A DNA stretch of 64,000 nucleotides, taken from a bacterium 1xD42-87 (lineage in GTDB: Bacteria; Bacillota; Clostridia; Lachnospirales; Lachnospiraceae). Of this stretch, positions 7,490 to 15,666 are shown piece after piece. The stretch covers positions 181,350 to 245,349 of the forward strand of contig RAYM01000001.1 of assembly GCA_003611805.1 (NCBI GenBank), written 5' to 3'. Positions within the stretch are counted from its first letter, which is position 1. Each line of letters opens with the position of its first letter. The notes under the pieces are model-generated. The model was not told the origin of the DNA, ran no database searches, and saw only the letters and a program-made list of their open reading frames with translations. Both the position numbers and the translations under genes were made by a program.

Positions 7490-8353
7490 ATGAACGGTAT
7501 GGTAAATTGGAAAAACGTGAACTGGAATCCGATGACAGCTTTAAGTAGAAAGCAGCGCATGATCGATATCCTGCTCGGAAAGCAAAATACTGTCAATAAG
7601 AAACAGAGGGATTCCTTCATAAGAAGGGACAACTGTGTCGATAAAATAGGATTATACACAGCCCCTGCATCAAAAACCGCAGGAAAAGTTTCCGGTGAAA
7701 TTCTTGATAAGATAAATTTTGCATATCTGGATGGGACAGAGCTGCCGGATGGTTTTATCTTTGAGGGTGTGAAATATTCCAAAGAAGATTTTCCGAGTAT
7801 CAGTCTGGATAAATGTGAAAAAGCTGTTACCGAAAACAATGCCCTCGTTTTTCAGCCCGGAAAATACTATCAGTTTACGGATGAAGCGGGCAAGACGCAT
7901 ATTCTTACCTGTACCTATGGGCGGCTGTATCAGCCCAGATCAGACACAAAGAGAGGCATAATAGACGACACCAGCTTTGAGATTGGACAATTCTGGAACA
8001 AGTTATCAAAAAACGGCACTTTTATCGGATTAAATTATTCTAATGAAACTGTGAGAAGGCTTTTGAATGATGCGGGAATCACAGAGGGGTTCTTTTCCGT
8101 GCAGGTAGGGGATAACAGGCAGGAATACTTTTATTCCAACGGGAATGCGGGAACTGCAGTACCGAAAGAGAGATATGATAACACTTACCATTTCTTCATG
8201 GAAGATACGGATACTGTGTTTCGGGACTATGAACCGGGCGATGTCTTTCTGGTTGGCGGCAAGAAGTATGTGTTGAGTGAGGATAAAAAGCTGGATCTTC
8301 CATATGGCGCAGACATCTACGACATGAAATGGCCGCCGCAAAAACGTGCATAG
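7490..8353 (+). CDS. Unrecognised protein (287 aa)
   Basis: The start is ATG 7490 with GGGAG nine bases upstream; the open frame extends back to TTG 7433 without a ribosome site. No signal peptide or membrane segment. Rich in aromatic and polar residues (NYSNETVRRLLNDAGITEGF; TYHFFMEDTDTVFRDYEPGD), with a beta-rich C-terminal part ending GGKKYVLSEDKKLDLPYGAD. It follows the broken gene at 6709-7424 by 65 bases and ends at a terminator, so the two may once have been an operon or one system. Not assigned to a family. Confidence 0.5.
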   Translation: MNGMVNWKNVNWNPMTALSRKQRMIDILLGKQNTVNKKQRDSFIRRDNCVDKIGLYTAPASKTAGKVSGEILDKINFAYLDGTELPDGFIFEGVKYSKEDFPSISLDKCEKAVTENNALVFQPGKYYQFTDEAGKTHILTCTYGRLYQPRSDTKRGIIDDTSFEIGQFWNKLSKNGTFIGLNYSNETVRRLLNDAGITEGFFSVQVGDNRQEYFYSNGNAGTAVPKERYDNTYHFFMEDTDTVFRDYEPGDVFLVGGKKYVLSEDKKLDLPYGADIYDMKWPPQKRA

Positions 8354-8386
8354 ATGTAATTGTTCTGTATATTTGAAAATTTGACG

Positions 8387-8431
8387 AAAGCCCTGATAAT
8401 CACTGGAAATGGTTGGTTAACGGGGCTTTTT
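8387..8431 (+). terminator. Probable terminator
   Basis: AAGCCC (8388-8393) pairs with GGGCTT (8423-8428), followed by a short T run. It lies 34 bases after the stop of the gene ending at 8353. The stem is short and the loop long, so it is moderate evidence. Confidence 0.45.
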
Positions 8432-8566
8432 GAGTGGGCGTTGTCCATTTATGAAACAAATGCTGATTTATTTCATGGTTAATCCTCGAAATGCGCCTAA
8501 TTCCAATAGAATCTCAATACCACGCCAAATTTCCGATATACTTTTTAATTTTTCACAGTCCTTGTT

Positions 8567-8973
8567 TCACATAAATATCAGCATATTTTTATGCTGTTTG
8601 AACCTTGAAAACAACATTATCAAAAATTGCAGCAAAAGAGCCACAAGCCAGGCTACATCATTGTCAGAATTGACAACGCAATCGAGCTTCTCGTCGTTAA
8701 GTCGAGCTTCGCCTTTATCATGCCAAGTCCGTAGCATCTCTTTGCCAAACTGAAGGGTCTTTCCAGACGGGCAAGTCCTTTTTCATCAATGCTCAAATCA
8801 AGCTTGGCTCCAAGCTCTGCCGGTGCAGCTGCTGCTTACAGACTTCATCAATGACTTTTAGGCGATCGTCCTGTTTTGCTGTTAATTCTACTCCGGCTTC
8901 AAGAAAAGCATTGATATATGCCCTATCCCTGCGGATGTATTGCAGCTGCTGTTTGATGGCTTTACGTATCTTC
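8567..8973 (-). pseudogene. IS5-like transposase, heavily degraded
   Basis: Reading three minus-strand frames in turn gives a recognisable DDE transposase: KIRKAIKQQLQYIRRDRAYI and LTAKQDDRLKVIDEVCKQQ; then, after a frame change and loss of about 30 residues, APAELGAKLDLSIDEKGLAR; then SLAKRCYGLGMIKAKLDLTT and SSIALSILTM, ending near TGA 8567. The order matches the IS5-family transposases common in Firmicutes. At least two frameshifts plus an internal deletion make it inactive. No terminal repeats were identified. Confidence 0.7.
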
Positions 8974-8984
8974 TTCGCAGATTA

Positions 8985-9108
8985 CTCCTAACCCGTCCTT
9001 ACTCCGAAAATCTGGTATCACGCTCTCTGTAGAGACGCCTGCTCCGCCAAGAAAAACGATACGCTTCGATTCTTCTATGATCTCGTTAATAAAAACTCTG
9101 GCAGCATC
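8985..9108 (-). pseudogene. Sir2/CobB sirtuin, N-terminal fragment
   Basis: About 40 codons encode INEIIEESKRIVFLGGAGVS followed by TES-IPDFRS-DGL, the NAD-binding signature of NAD-dependent protein deacetylases. Family members have Gly where this fragment has Val in TESVIPDFRS. The sequence then runs into transposase-derived DNA with a stop at 8962. Only the first ~15 per cent of a normal ~240-residue sirtuin is left. Confidence 0.7.
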
Positions 9109-9111
9109 ATA

Positions 9112-9571
9112 TCAAATCCTTAGTATTATATCATACTTTCTGCAAATATTTTTTCGGTTTTCCCTTGCCCTTGCTATGATAGCCTTATTTTTTTCTATAC
9201 TTTTTTTCAATTCTTTTTCATCAACCTTATAATTTGGATCAGGAACAAAAATTTCCAAAGGCTAAGATCATAATTTTCCTCTCGTCTTAAATAATGAACC
9301 GCTCCTTGATTTGATACCACAACCATAACCTCTAACACAGAAAACTCAATAAAAAACCGTATATCTTGTATTGAAAAAGTTTGTGTAGAAGGGTGGTTGT
9401 GCAAAATAACTACTGCCACGGATTTCTGCGAACAAGAATATGATTTGACAATGTATCCGCCCTGACATCCACCTCATGCTCTGATCCAAAAGAAACACCA
9501 TACACTTCAAGAGGATTATCCACTCCAATGTCGCACGTTATCGCAACTTCATTACTCAGAATATCTCTCAT
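9112..9571 (-). pseudogene. JAB/MPN-like metalloprotease-fold remnant
   Basis: Piecing together three frames from ATG 9571 gives MRDILSNEVAITCDIGVDNP, then VAVVILHNHPSTQTFSIQD, then a charged helical end (DEKELKKSIEKNKAIIARAR) with stop at 9112. The HNHPS...D motif resembles the JAMM/RadC-like zinc site, although the spacing to Asp is one residue shorter than in RadC. Frame changes lie near 9425 and 9255. Domains of this kind occur in phage head-morphogenesis and toxin-related proteins; the original role cannot be fixed. Confidence 0.5.
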
Positions 9572-9613
9572 TTCACGGATCACAATTTATCTGAATACAA
9601 AGCAAGGAAACCC

Positions 9614-9961
9614 TTAGTTTTCCCCGTTCTCCAAAAATCTGATATATCTCAGCAGGTCGCGCCGATCTTTGGTATTCAGTTTCTGAATATCAAAGACGAC
9701 GTCATGCATGGTAATGTCTCCCAGATACTTCTCGTTCAAATTGGTGTTGCCAAGATACTCTGAGTTTGCGCTCAATAAATAGTCGGTACTCACCTTGTAA
9801 TATTCAGAGAGTTTCGTCACCGCCCAGATCGGTATCTCACGGTGACCGTTTTCATAGTTGGAATAAGTCTGCTGTGACACGCCCAGATATTCTGCTATTA
9901 CCTTTTGTTTTATATCCCGGTCTTCCCGTAACTCCCTTATTATCATCCGCAGTTCTTTCAT
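9614..9961 (-). CDS. XRE-family transcriptional regulator
   Basis: 115 residues. Residues 5-62 form a Cro/CI-type helix-turn-helix (IRELREDRDIKQKVIAEYLG, VSQQTYSNYENGHREIPIWA, LSEYYKVSTDYLL). The C-terminal 45 residues are acidic and probably an oligomerisation tail (DIQKLNTKDRRDLLRYIRFL). It stands alone between a gene graveyard and a small plus-strand gene and probably regulates itself or accessory genes nearby. Confidence 0.85.
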   Translation of the reverse strand: MKELRMIIRELREDRDIKQKVIAEYLGVSQQTYSNYENGHREIPIWAVTKLSEYYKVSTDYLLSANSEYLGNTNLNEKYLGDITMHDVVFDIQKLNTKDRRDLLRYIRFLENGEN

Positions 9962-10170
9962 TATTTAACCAAACTCCCTTCTTCCCAGTATGCTTAGAAA
10001 TACCGTTGTTTTTAATGATAGCACACAACATACGGTTGTAGATCGTGAACCACAAAAAGAAGAGAAATGATTTGTTCCACAACAAATAATTGTACCCCGC
10101 CCAATATTTTTTATGCTAAACTATTTGATTTTTGCTATACTTATATTATCAGAAAGGATACGTTGGTACA

Positions 10171-10407
10171 ATGAAATCTATCTTTCCAAAGAAAAAAAGC
10201 AAACATAAAAATGTCTTCCCTGCTGATTTCGACAGGCAACTATATAAGCCCGTCCTGAAATGTAGTATCTGTACGGGCGAACAGGTGGCCGGATTTAAAA
10301 ATCTGACCACCGGAAAATTTGAGGAGGTTATGCTGATTCGAAATGAGAAAGAACTTGCTTCATTCAAAGAACTGTACGGGATCAGCGAACTTGGAAAGGA
10401 ATATTAA
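10171..10407 (+). CDS. Small conserved hypothetical protein (78 aa)
   Basis: Starts at ATG 10171 (an in-frame upstream start at 10132 is less likely). Basic N-terminus (KSIFPKKKSKHKN) followed by PADFDRQLYKPVLKCSICTG and FEEVMLIRNEKELASFKELY, ending ISELGKEY. No membrane segment. Similar short proteins are, as far as I recall, widespread in Lachnospiraceae without known function. Its last 26 bases overlap the end of the convergent pyrophosphorylase gene. The ribosome site is weak (AAGGA about 14 bases upstream). Confidence 0.5.
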   Translation: MKSIFPKKKSKHKNVFPADFDRQLYKPVLKCSICTGEQVAGFKNLTTGKFEEVMLIRNEKELASFKELYGISELGKEY

Positions 10408-11707
10408 GTTTCGTCTTATCTCCCACACTGATTTCTTTTCCGATCTGCACTTCAATTACCTGTAATGCCGTATCTGCAATAATTGTGTGGGGCGTTCCCG
10501 CTTTCATGACAGCCACGTCCCCAACGGTAACCTCTTTTTCTACCCCGTCTATAATCGTGCGCCCTTTTCCTTCAATTACCGTCCATACCTCATCGCGCCG
10601 TTCATGGCTGTGGTAGTTCATTTTGTGTCCGGCATTCAGAGTCACTTTGATGGTCATGCTGCTCTCTTCAATATCAATAACGCGAAAGCTGCCCCATGAT
10701 TTCTCCGCAAACATAATCTGCTGGTCGATTTCATCCACAAAAGGCTTAATATAGCTCGACTGCATTTTGTCAGATACAAGAATCCCCTCCGGGCTCGCAG
10801 AGACAACTACATCTTTGAGCCCCATACAGAGTACTGGCACATCCAGCTCATTTACCACATGCACATTATCACAGGCGTCGTTTAGAATCGCCTTGCCAAT
10901 AGAAGGACTTTCCATCGCCTCAGTCAGTGTATTCCACGTGCCCATATCCTTCCACATACCGCCAAAGCGCATTACCTCTATCTGCGCCTCGTGTTCCACC
11001 ACAGCATAATCAAAACTGATTTTCGTAAGTGTTTCATATTTTTCAAAAAGATCCCGGTAATCCCGAAAATCAATCAACTCATGGGCTCGTTTCAGCACAT
11101 ATTCCAGGCGGAAAGCAAATACACCGCCGTTCCAGAGCGCTCCTTTCGCAATATAGGTTTTTGCCGCTTCCACATCGGGCTTTTCCTTAAACACGGATAC
11201 CCTGCTGATATTCTCCTTTTCTTCGGGAATGATATACCCGTATTTCTCACTGGGGTATGTCGGTTCGATACCCATTAGGACCAGATTTGCGCTGCTTTCC
11301 GCCGCCTGCTCTCCAAGGCATTTCAGCGCTTCAAAATAATCCTGCTCCACATAAGGATCCACCGGGCAGACCACCACTGACTCTTTTGGGGAAACCTTCT
11401 GTATGTCATGGAGATAGGCCGCTGCAAGCGCAATCGCAGGGAACGTGTCACGTCTGCACGGTTCCACGCTTATGCCCACGCCCATTCCAAGTTGGTTGTG
11501 TATCGCCGAAACCTGGGATTTCGAAGTGGCAATGGTAACGGTAGCGGATGCGTCCACAGTAAGAATCTGGCGGTAAACCCGCTGCACCATAGATTCATAC
11601 CTACCGTCTTCAGTTTTAAAAATTTTAATAAACTGTTTGGATCGTGTATCATTGGAAAGAGGCCACAGGCGTTTGCCTGACCCCCCGGATAACAGAACTA
11701 TGTTCAT
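10382..11707 (-). CDS. manC: Mannose-1-phosphate guanylyltransferase-type protein with cupin domain
   Basis: 441 residues from ATG 11707 (GGAGG six bases upstream; an upstream ATG at 11764 has none). The N-terminus carries the nucleotidyl-transferase signature GGSGKRLWPLSNDTRSKQF; VVCPVDPYVE and FKEKPDVEAAKTYI follow. The C-terminal ~110 residues form a phosphomannose-isomerase type II cupin (MNYHSHERRDEVWTVIEGKG, AGTPHTIIADTALQVIEVQ). It should convert mannose-1-phosphate and GTP to GDP-mannose for surface polysaccharide, though other sugar-1-phosphates cannot be excluded. It stands as a single gene in the cytoplasm. Confidence 0.85.
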   Translation of the reverse strand: MNIVLLSGGSGKRLWPLSNDTRSKQFIKIFKTEDGRYESMVQRVYRQILTVDASATVTIATSKSQVSAIHNQLGMGVGISVEPCRRDTFPAIALAAAYLHDIQKVSPKESVVVCPVDPYVEQDYFEALKCLGEQAAESSANLVLMGIEPTYPSEKYGYIIPEEKENISRVSVFKEKPDVEAAKTYIAKGALWNGGVFAFRLEYVLKRAHELIDFRDYRDLFEKYETLTKISFDYAVVEHEAQIEVMRFGGMWKDMGTWNTLTEAMESPSIGKAILNDACDNVHVVNELDVPVLCMGLKDVVVSASPEGILVSDKMQSSYIKPFVDEIDQQIMFAEKSWGSFRVIDIEESSMTIKVTLNAGHKMNYHSHERRDEVWTVIEGKGRTIIDGVEKEVTVGDVAVMKAGTPHTIIADTALQVIEVQIGKEISVGDKTKLNIPFQVR

Positions 11708-11770
11708 GAAAACCTCCGCTATATTTATAGAAAATAGTATAGCATATCCATGCATTTTATCCAACTGTAA

Positions 11771-12088
11771 CTATCTTTCCAATGCCTCCAGAAAGACATC
11801 CACATTTTCCCGCTTCCAAAATTCCAAAAACTGCTCTGCCATCTCTCCCAGATATTCTTTTTGCGAAACCAGTATCTGATAATAAAATGCCCTTCCCTGC
11901 CGGTAATGTCTTAAATATCCCTTCTTGACAAGTCTCGCTAAAAAAGTGGAAACTGTCTGCGGTCTCCACTTCTTATTATATGCCTCATTCACCCTCTGCG
12001 TAATATCTGTCAGGTCCAAGTCCCGCTCCGCATCCCACACTGTTTTCATTACCAACGTTTCGCAGTTCGTTAAACTTTGACGTTCCAT
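11771..12088 (-). CDS. BlaI/MecI/CopY-type repressor
   Basis: 105 residues from ATG 12088 with AAGGAG seven bases before it. Winged-helix fold of the penicillinase-repressor family: LTNCETLVMKTVWDAERDLD, WRPQTVSTFLARLVKKGYLR, then a dimerising C-terminal half. No BlaR1-type sensor protease lies next to it, so it probably responds to another cue. It is divergently transcribed from the MATE exporter at 12285, which is the most likely target. No clear TACA-N-TGTA operator was found in the 196-base gap. Confidence 0.8.
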   Translation of the reverse strand: MERQSLTNCETLVMKTVWDAERDLDLTDITQRVNEAYNKKWRPQTVSTFLARLVKKGYLRHYRQGRAFYYQILVSQKEYLGEMAEQFLEFWKRENVDVFLEALER

Positions 12089-12249
12089 ATATCTTCTCCT
12101 TCCTCCCTTAAGCACCTATTTTTATGGATTTTCGCTTATTTCATCATATTTCATCATTCATATAATGGCAAGTCGGAATTTCATCAGAAGTCAACGTTTT
12201 GTTTATTTTTTACAAAGTTTACCACAGATAAAGACTCGATAAAAACAGG

Positions 12250-12278
12250 TTGCATCCGCTCCGCAAATACTGTAGAAT
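12250..12278 (+). promoter_or_regulatory. Promoter of the MATE exporter
   Basis: TTGCAT (12250-12255), a 17-base spacer and TAGAAT (12273-12278). The -10 box ends six bases before ATG 12285, so the transcript would start at or next to the start codon. Confidence 0.65.
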
Positions 12279-12284
12279 GGTGAA

Positions 12285-13682
12285 ATGAAACTTCCAGAAA
12301 AGACACATAACAAATTCATCGGAGACAAAAATTTTTATAAGATGGTTCTCGCCATCGCTGTTCCCATTATGATCCAAAACGGAATTACAAATTTCGTGAG
12401 CCTTTTGGACAATATTATGATCGGGCAGATCGGCACGGAGCAAATGTCCGGCGTCGCCATTGTAAATCAGCTTCTTTTCGTCTATAACCTCTGCCTGTTC
12501 GGAGGAGTATCCGGCGCAGGCATTTTTACTGCGCAGTACTTTGGACAGAAAAATCAGGAAGGCGTCAGGCAGACCGTCCGTTTTAAAATATGGATGGTTT
12601 CCCTGATTACTTTATTTACGGCGATCCTGCTGCTGGCTTCCGGCGATTCGCTGATTTCCTTCTATCTGCAGGGAGACGGCACAGCGGACAGCGCCGCTGC
12701 TACCTTGCACTACGGCAGAGAATATCTGCAGATTATGCTCCCCGGACTAATTCCTTTTATGCTGGTTCAGGTTTATTCCAGCACTCTTCGGGAGTGCGGA
12801 AAGACGATTCTGCCCATGAAGGCGGGCGTAATCGCTGTCTTTGTCAATCTAATCCTGAATTACATATTAATTTATGGCAAATTCGGAGCACCGGCTTTGG
12901 GCGTGCAGGGCGCAGCAATCGCTACTATTATTTCCCGCTTTGTCGAATGCGCTATCGTGCTGGTACACACGCATCGCCATTCACAAGAGAATCCTTTTGT
13001 TCAGGGACTTTACGCAACATTGAAAGTTCCCGGCTCTCTGATGATAAAAATAATAACAAAAGGAATGCCTCTTCTTTTAAACGAAACGCTTTGGGCGGCA
13101 GGCACGGCGATGCTGACGCAGTGCTATTCCATCCGTGGCTTGAACGTGATTGCCGCGCTCAATATTTCCAATACAATCAACAATGTATTCAATATTGTAT
13201 TTATCGCGCTTGGTGAGTCCGTGGCAATCATTGTGGGGCAGCTTCTGGGAGCCGGCAAAATGGACGAAGCGCGGGATACGGACAATAAAATGATAGCCTT
13301 TTCCGTATTCAGTTGTGTTCTGATCGCCATCGTCATGCTCCTTTTGGCACAGTTTTTTCCGCTGCTCTACAACACAAACGACGAGGCGAAGACACTTGCG
13401 ACATACTTCATCATGTTAACGGCTGTCTTTATGCCGCAGAACGCCTTTCTGCACGCCTCCTATTTTACACTGCGCTCCGGCGGCAAAACAATTATCACCT
13501 TCCTTTTCGACAGCGTCTTCATCTGGTGCGTCAGCGTGGTGATCGCCTTTACACTGAGCCGCTACACAGCTCTGCCCGTTGCCGCTGTCTATGCTTTTGT
13601 GCAGATGGGCGACTGGATTAAGTGCGTTATTGGCTTCGTGCTGGTTAAGAAAGGAATATGGCTCCAGAATATCGTTTCCTGA
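12285..13682 (+). CDS. MATE-family multidrug/metabolite exporter
   Basis: 465 residues with twelve predicted membrane helices in two related halves. Family pattern near the start: VLAIAVPIMIQNGITNFVSL then NIMIGQIGTEQMSGVAIVNQ; second half repeats it with NETLWAAGTAMLTQCYSIRG and NVFNIVFIALGESVAIIVGQ. MATE proteins export cationic drugs or metabolites using sodium or proton gradients. It lies next to a divergent BlaI-type repressor. The start codon is at or immediately downstream of the predicted transcription start, so translation may be leaderless; no Shine-Dalgarno is present between the -10 box and ATG. Confidence 0.9.
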   Translation: MKLPEKTHNKFIGDKNFYKMVLAIAVPIMIQNGITNFVSLLDNIMIGQIGTEQMSGVAIVNQLLFVYNLCLFGGVSGAGIFTAQYFGQKNQEGVRQTVRFKIWMVSLITLFTAILLLASGDSLISFYLQGDGTADSAAATLHYGREYLQIMLPGLIPFMLVQVYSSTLRECGKTILPMKAGVIAVFVNLILNYILIYGKFGAPALGVQGAAIATIISRFVECAIVLVHTHRHSQENPFVQGLYATLKVPGSLMIKIITKGMPLLLNETLWAAGTAMLTQCYSIRGLNVIAALNISNTINNVFNIVFIALGESVAIIVGQLLGAGKMDEARDTDNKMIAFSVFSCVLIAIVMLLLAQFFPLLYNTNDEAKTLATYFIMLTAVFMPQNAFLHASYFTLRSGGKTIITFLFDSVFIWCVSVVIAFTLSRYTALPVAAVYAFVQMGDWIKCVIGFVLVKKGIWLQNIVS

Positions 13683-13718
13683 AGTGTCTGACCGTTTCTA
13701 TATCATATTGGCAAAATG

Positions 13719-13766
13719 CACCGACTGTTTCTATTTTGTAATATCGAAATAGTCGGTGTATTTTTA
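13719..13766 (+). terminator. Rho-independent terminator of the MATE gene
   Basis: CACCGACTGTTTC (13719-13731) pairs with GAAATAGTCGGTG (13746-13758), one mismatch, followed by TATTTTTA. It lies 37 bases after the MATE stop codon. Confidence 0.8.
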
Positions 13767-13784
13767 TGTTATACCTTCAAATTA

Positions 13785-13962
13785 CGTAATCCTCTGCTTA
13801 TGGAGAAGCTGCTTTTGTATCTGTGCATGAATGCTACCGAAATTTTCAGCGCGGCCACGGCTGCGAAGGAGCTTGAAAATATATCCGTCTCCACCATCGT
13901 CAATTATATTGAGACCTTGGAAATGTCCAACCTCATCTATCTGTCCAAAACTATGAACGGAG
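13785..13962 (+). pseudogene. AAA-type ATPase (DUF4143-like) internal fragment
   Basis: About 59 codons encode RNPLLMEKLLLYLCMNATEI followed by FSAATAAKELENISVSTIVNYIETL in two parts, the winged-helix segment that joins the ATPase and DUF4143 domains of ORC/STAND-like ATPases. Neither the Walker motifs nor the C-terminal domain is present. The rest of the overlapping long frame is the complement of rpe and is not a gene. Confidence 0.6.
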
Positions 13963-13978
13963 ACAGCCCGCAAAGTCA

Positions 13979-14005
13979 ATGGCGCAGTCTAAAAGACTGC
14001 GCCAT
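13979..14005. terminator. Hairpin after rpe
   Basis: Perfect 11-bp repeat ATGGCGCAGTC (13979-13989) and complement (13995-14005) with a five-base loop, 11 bases beyond the rpe stop. The T run is weak on the minus strand (better on the plus strand), but position and strength fit the end of the arabinose operon. Confidence 0.6.
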
Positions 14006-14015
14006 GCATTTTAAA

Positions 14016-14675
14016 TTAAAATTGTTCCAAGTACTTCTTTACATTGTCTGTAATGCTGCCTCCGAAAACCGCGGAACCTGCCACGATCACATTGGCACCG
14101 GCGTCCATAACGACTTTCGCATTATCCACCGTGATACCGCCATCCACCTGAATGTCAAGGTCGAGCCCCATTTCCTCAGCCATCTCCCGTACCCGTCGAA
14201 TGCGCTCCGTCGATTCGGGAATGTACTTCTGTCCGCCAAACCCCGGCTCCACCGTCATCACCAGAAGCATATCCAGCTTCGGCAGATATTTTCGGACAAC
14301 CTCCACCGGTGTCTTGGGTTTGATCGACATGCCTACCCTGCAGCCGAGGTTGCGGATCAGATCAATGGTTTCCTCCGCATCGTCCGTTGCCTCCAGATGG
14401 AAAGTAATGCTGTCAGCGCCGCACGCCTTGAACTCCTTCAGATACCGATCCGGATCGACGATCATCAGATGCACATCAAACACTCTGTCCGTCACCTTAC
14501 GGATGGAACGGATCACCGGCATACCAAAGGAAATGGAAGGCACAAACACCCCGTCCATCACATCGATATGTATATATTCCGCCCCAGCTTCGTCCGCCTC
14601 TTTGATCTGCTCCCCCAGTCTGGCGAAATCCGCCGCCAGAATGGAGGGAGACAAAATTTTTTTTCTATCAGACAT
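14016..14675 (-). CDS. rpe: Ribulose-phosphate 3-epimerase
   Basis: 219 residues. Interconverts ribulose-5-phosphate and xylulose-5-phosphate in the pentose phosphate pathway. TIM-barrel motifs: SPSILAADFARLGEQIKEAD, HIDVMDGVFVPSISFG with metal-binding His/Asp, HLMIVDPDRYL, VEPGFGGQKY and DGGITVDNAKVV (phosphate loop). Start set at ATG 14675, eight bases after GGAGG; the ATG at 14681 is too close to it. It is the last gene of the arabinose run, 49 bases after transketolase, giving the cell its own epimerase for arabinose-derived pentose phosphates. Confidence 0.95.
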   Translation of the reverse strand: MSDRKKILSPSILAADFARLGEQIKEADEAGAEYIHIDVMDGVFVPSISFGMPVIRSIRKVTDRVFDVHLMIVDPDRYLKEFKACGADSITFHLEATDDAEETIDLIRNLGCRVGMSIKPKTPVEVVRKYLPKLDMLLVMTVEPGFGGQKYIPESTERIRRVREMAEEMGLDLDIQVDGGITVDNAKVVMDAGANVIVAGSAVFGGSITDNVKKYLEQF

Positions 14676-14724
14676 CTTCATTTCCTCCGCAGTGCTGTCT
14701 GCGCACTGCTCTTTGCCATCACGT

Positions 14725-15666
14725 CTATTTCACGAAGCCCTTTGCTTTCTCGTAGATGCCCTTTCCATCCAGACCGTACTTCTCCACCAAAGCATTCGCG
14801 GGACCGGACTCACCGAAGGTATCCTGCATGCCGATCCGCAAAACGGGTGTGGGATATTTCTCGGACAGGCAGTCGCAGACAGCGCTGCCAAGACCGCCGA
14901 TCACGGTGTGTTCCTCCGCAGTCACCACTTTGCCGGTCTTCTTTGCAGAGGCAAGCACCAGTTCCTCATCCAACGGTTTGATAGTGTGAATATTGATAAC
15001 TTCTGCGCTGATTCCATCCGCCGCGAGCATCTCCGCCGCATCCAGAGCAGAGGAAACCGTAATGCCGCTTGCGATGATCGTCACATCCGTTCCCTCTCTC
15101 AGAAGAACGCCTTTGCCAATCTCAAATTTATAATCCGGCTTGTCATTGATTACCGGAACCGCCGCACGACCAAAGCGCAGATAAACGGGACCTTCCATCT
15201 CAATCGCCGCTCTCACCGCCGCCTTCGCCTCCACATCATCAGAGGGCACGATCACGGTCATGCCGGGGATCGTCCGCATCAGAGCTACATCCTCGTTACA
15301 CTGATGGGTTGCGCCATCCTCGCCTACGGTAATGCCGGCATGGGTCGCACCGATCTTTACATTTAAATGAGGATAGCCGATGGAGTTACGAACCTGCTCA
15401 AAGTTACGTCCTGCCGCGAACATGGCGAAGGAACTGATAAAGGGAATCTTGCCGCAGGTAGCAAGACCTGCCGCAATACCTGTCATGTTACACTCCGCAA
15501 TACCGCAGTCGATGTGGCGGTCCGGGAATGCCTTTAAGAAAACGCCCGTCTTGGTCGCGCCTGCAAGGTCCGCATCAAGCACTACCAGATTGGGAAATTC
15601 TGCACCACACTCGGCAAGTGCATTACCATAGCTTTCTCTTGTCGCAATTTTCTTTACATCTGCCAT
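14725..15666 (-). CDS. Transketolase, C-terminal subunit
   Basis: 313 residues covering the pyrimidine-binding and C-terminal domains of transketolase: ESYGNALAECGAEFPNLVVL DADL start, then DCGIAECNMTGIAAGLA with the catalytic Glu, FAAGRNFEQVRNSIGYPHLN, and THQCNEDVALMRTIPGMTVI. It works with the N-terminal subunit encoded just upstream to transfer two-carbon units between pentose and hexose phosphates. The ATG overlaps the preceding stop by one base (TAATG) and has GGAGG nine bases upstream. Split transketolases of this type are usual in clostridia and archaea. Confidence 0.93.
   Translation of the reverse strand: MADVKKIATRESYGNALAECGAEFPNLVVLDADLAGATKTGVFLKAFPDRHIDCGIAECNMTGIAAGLATCGKIPFISSFAMFAAGRNFEQVRNSIGYPHLNVKIGATHAGITVGEDGATHQCNEDVALMRTIPGMTVIVPSDDVEAKAAVRAAIEMEGPVYLRFGRAAVPVINDKPDYKFEIGKGVLLREGTDVTIIASGITVSSALDAAEMLAADGISAEVINIHTIKPLDEELVLASAKKTGKVVTAEEHTVIGGLGSAVCDCLSEKYPTPVLRIGMQDTFGESGPANALVEKYGLDGKGIYEKAKGFVK

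Noticed and set aside
13716..14981. 421-codon plus-strand open frame
   Set aside because: Only about 59 codons (13785-13962) resemble a protein family; the rest is the complement of rpe and transketolase, which are certain genes.
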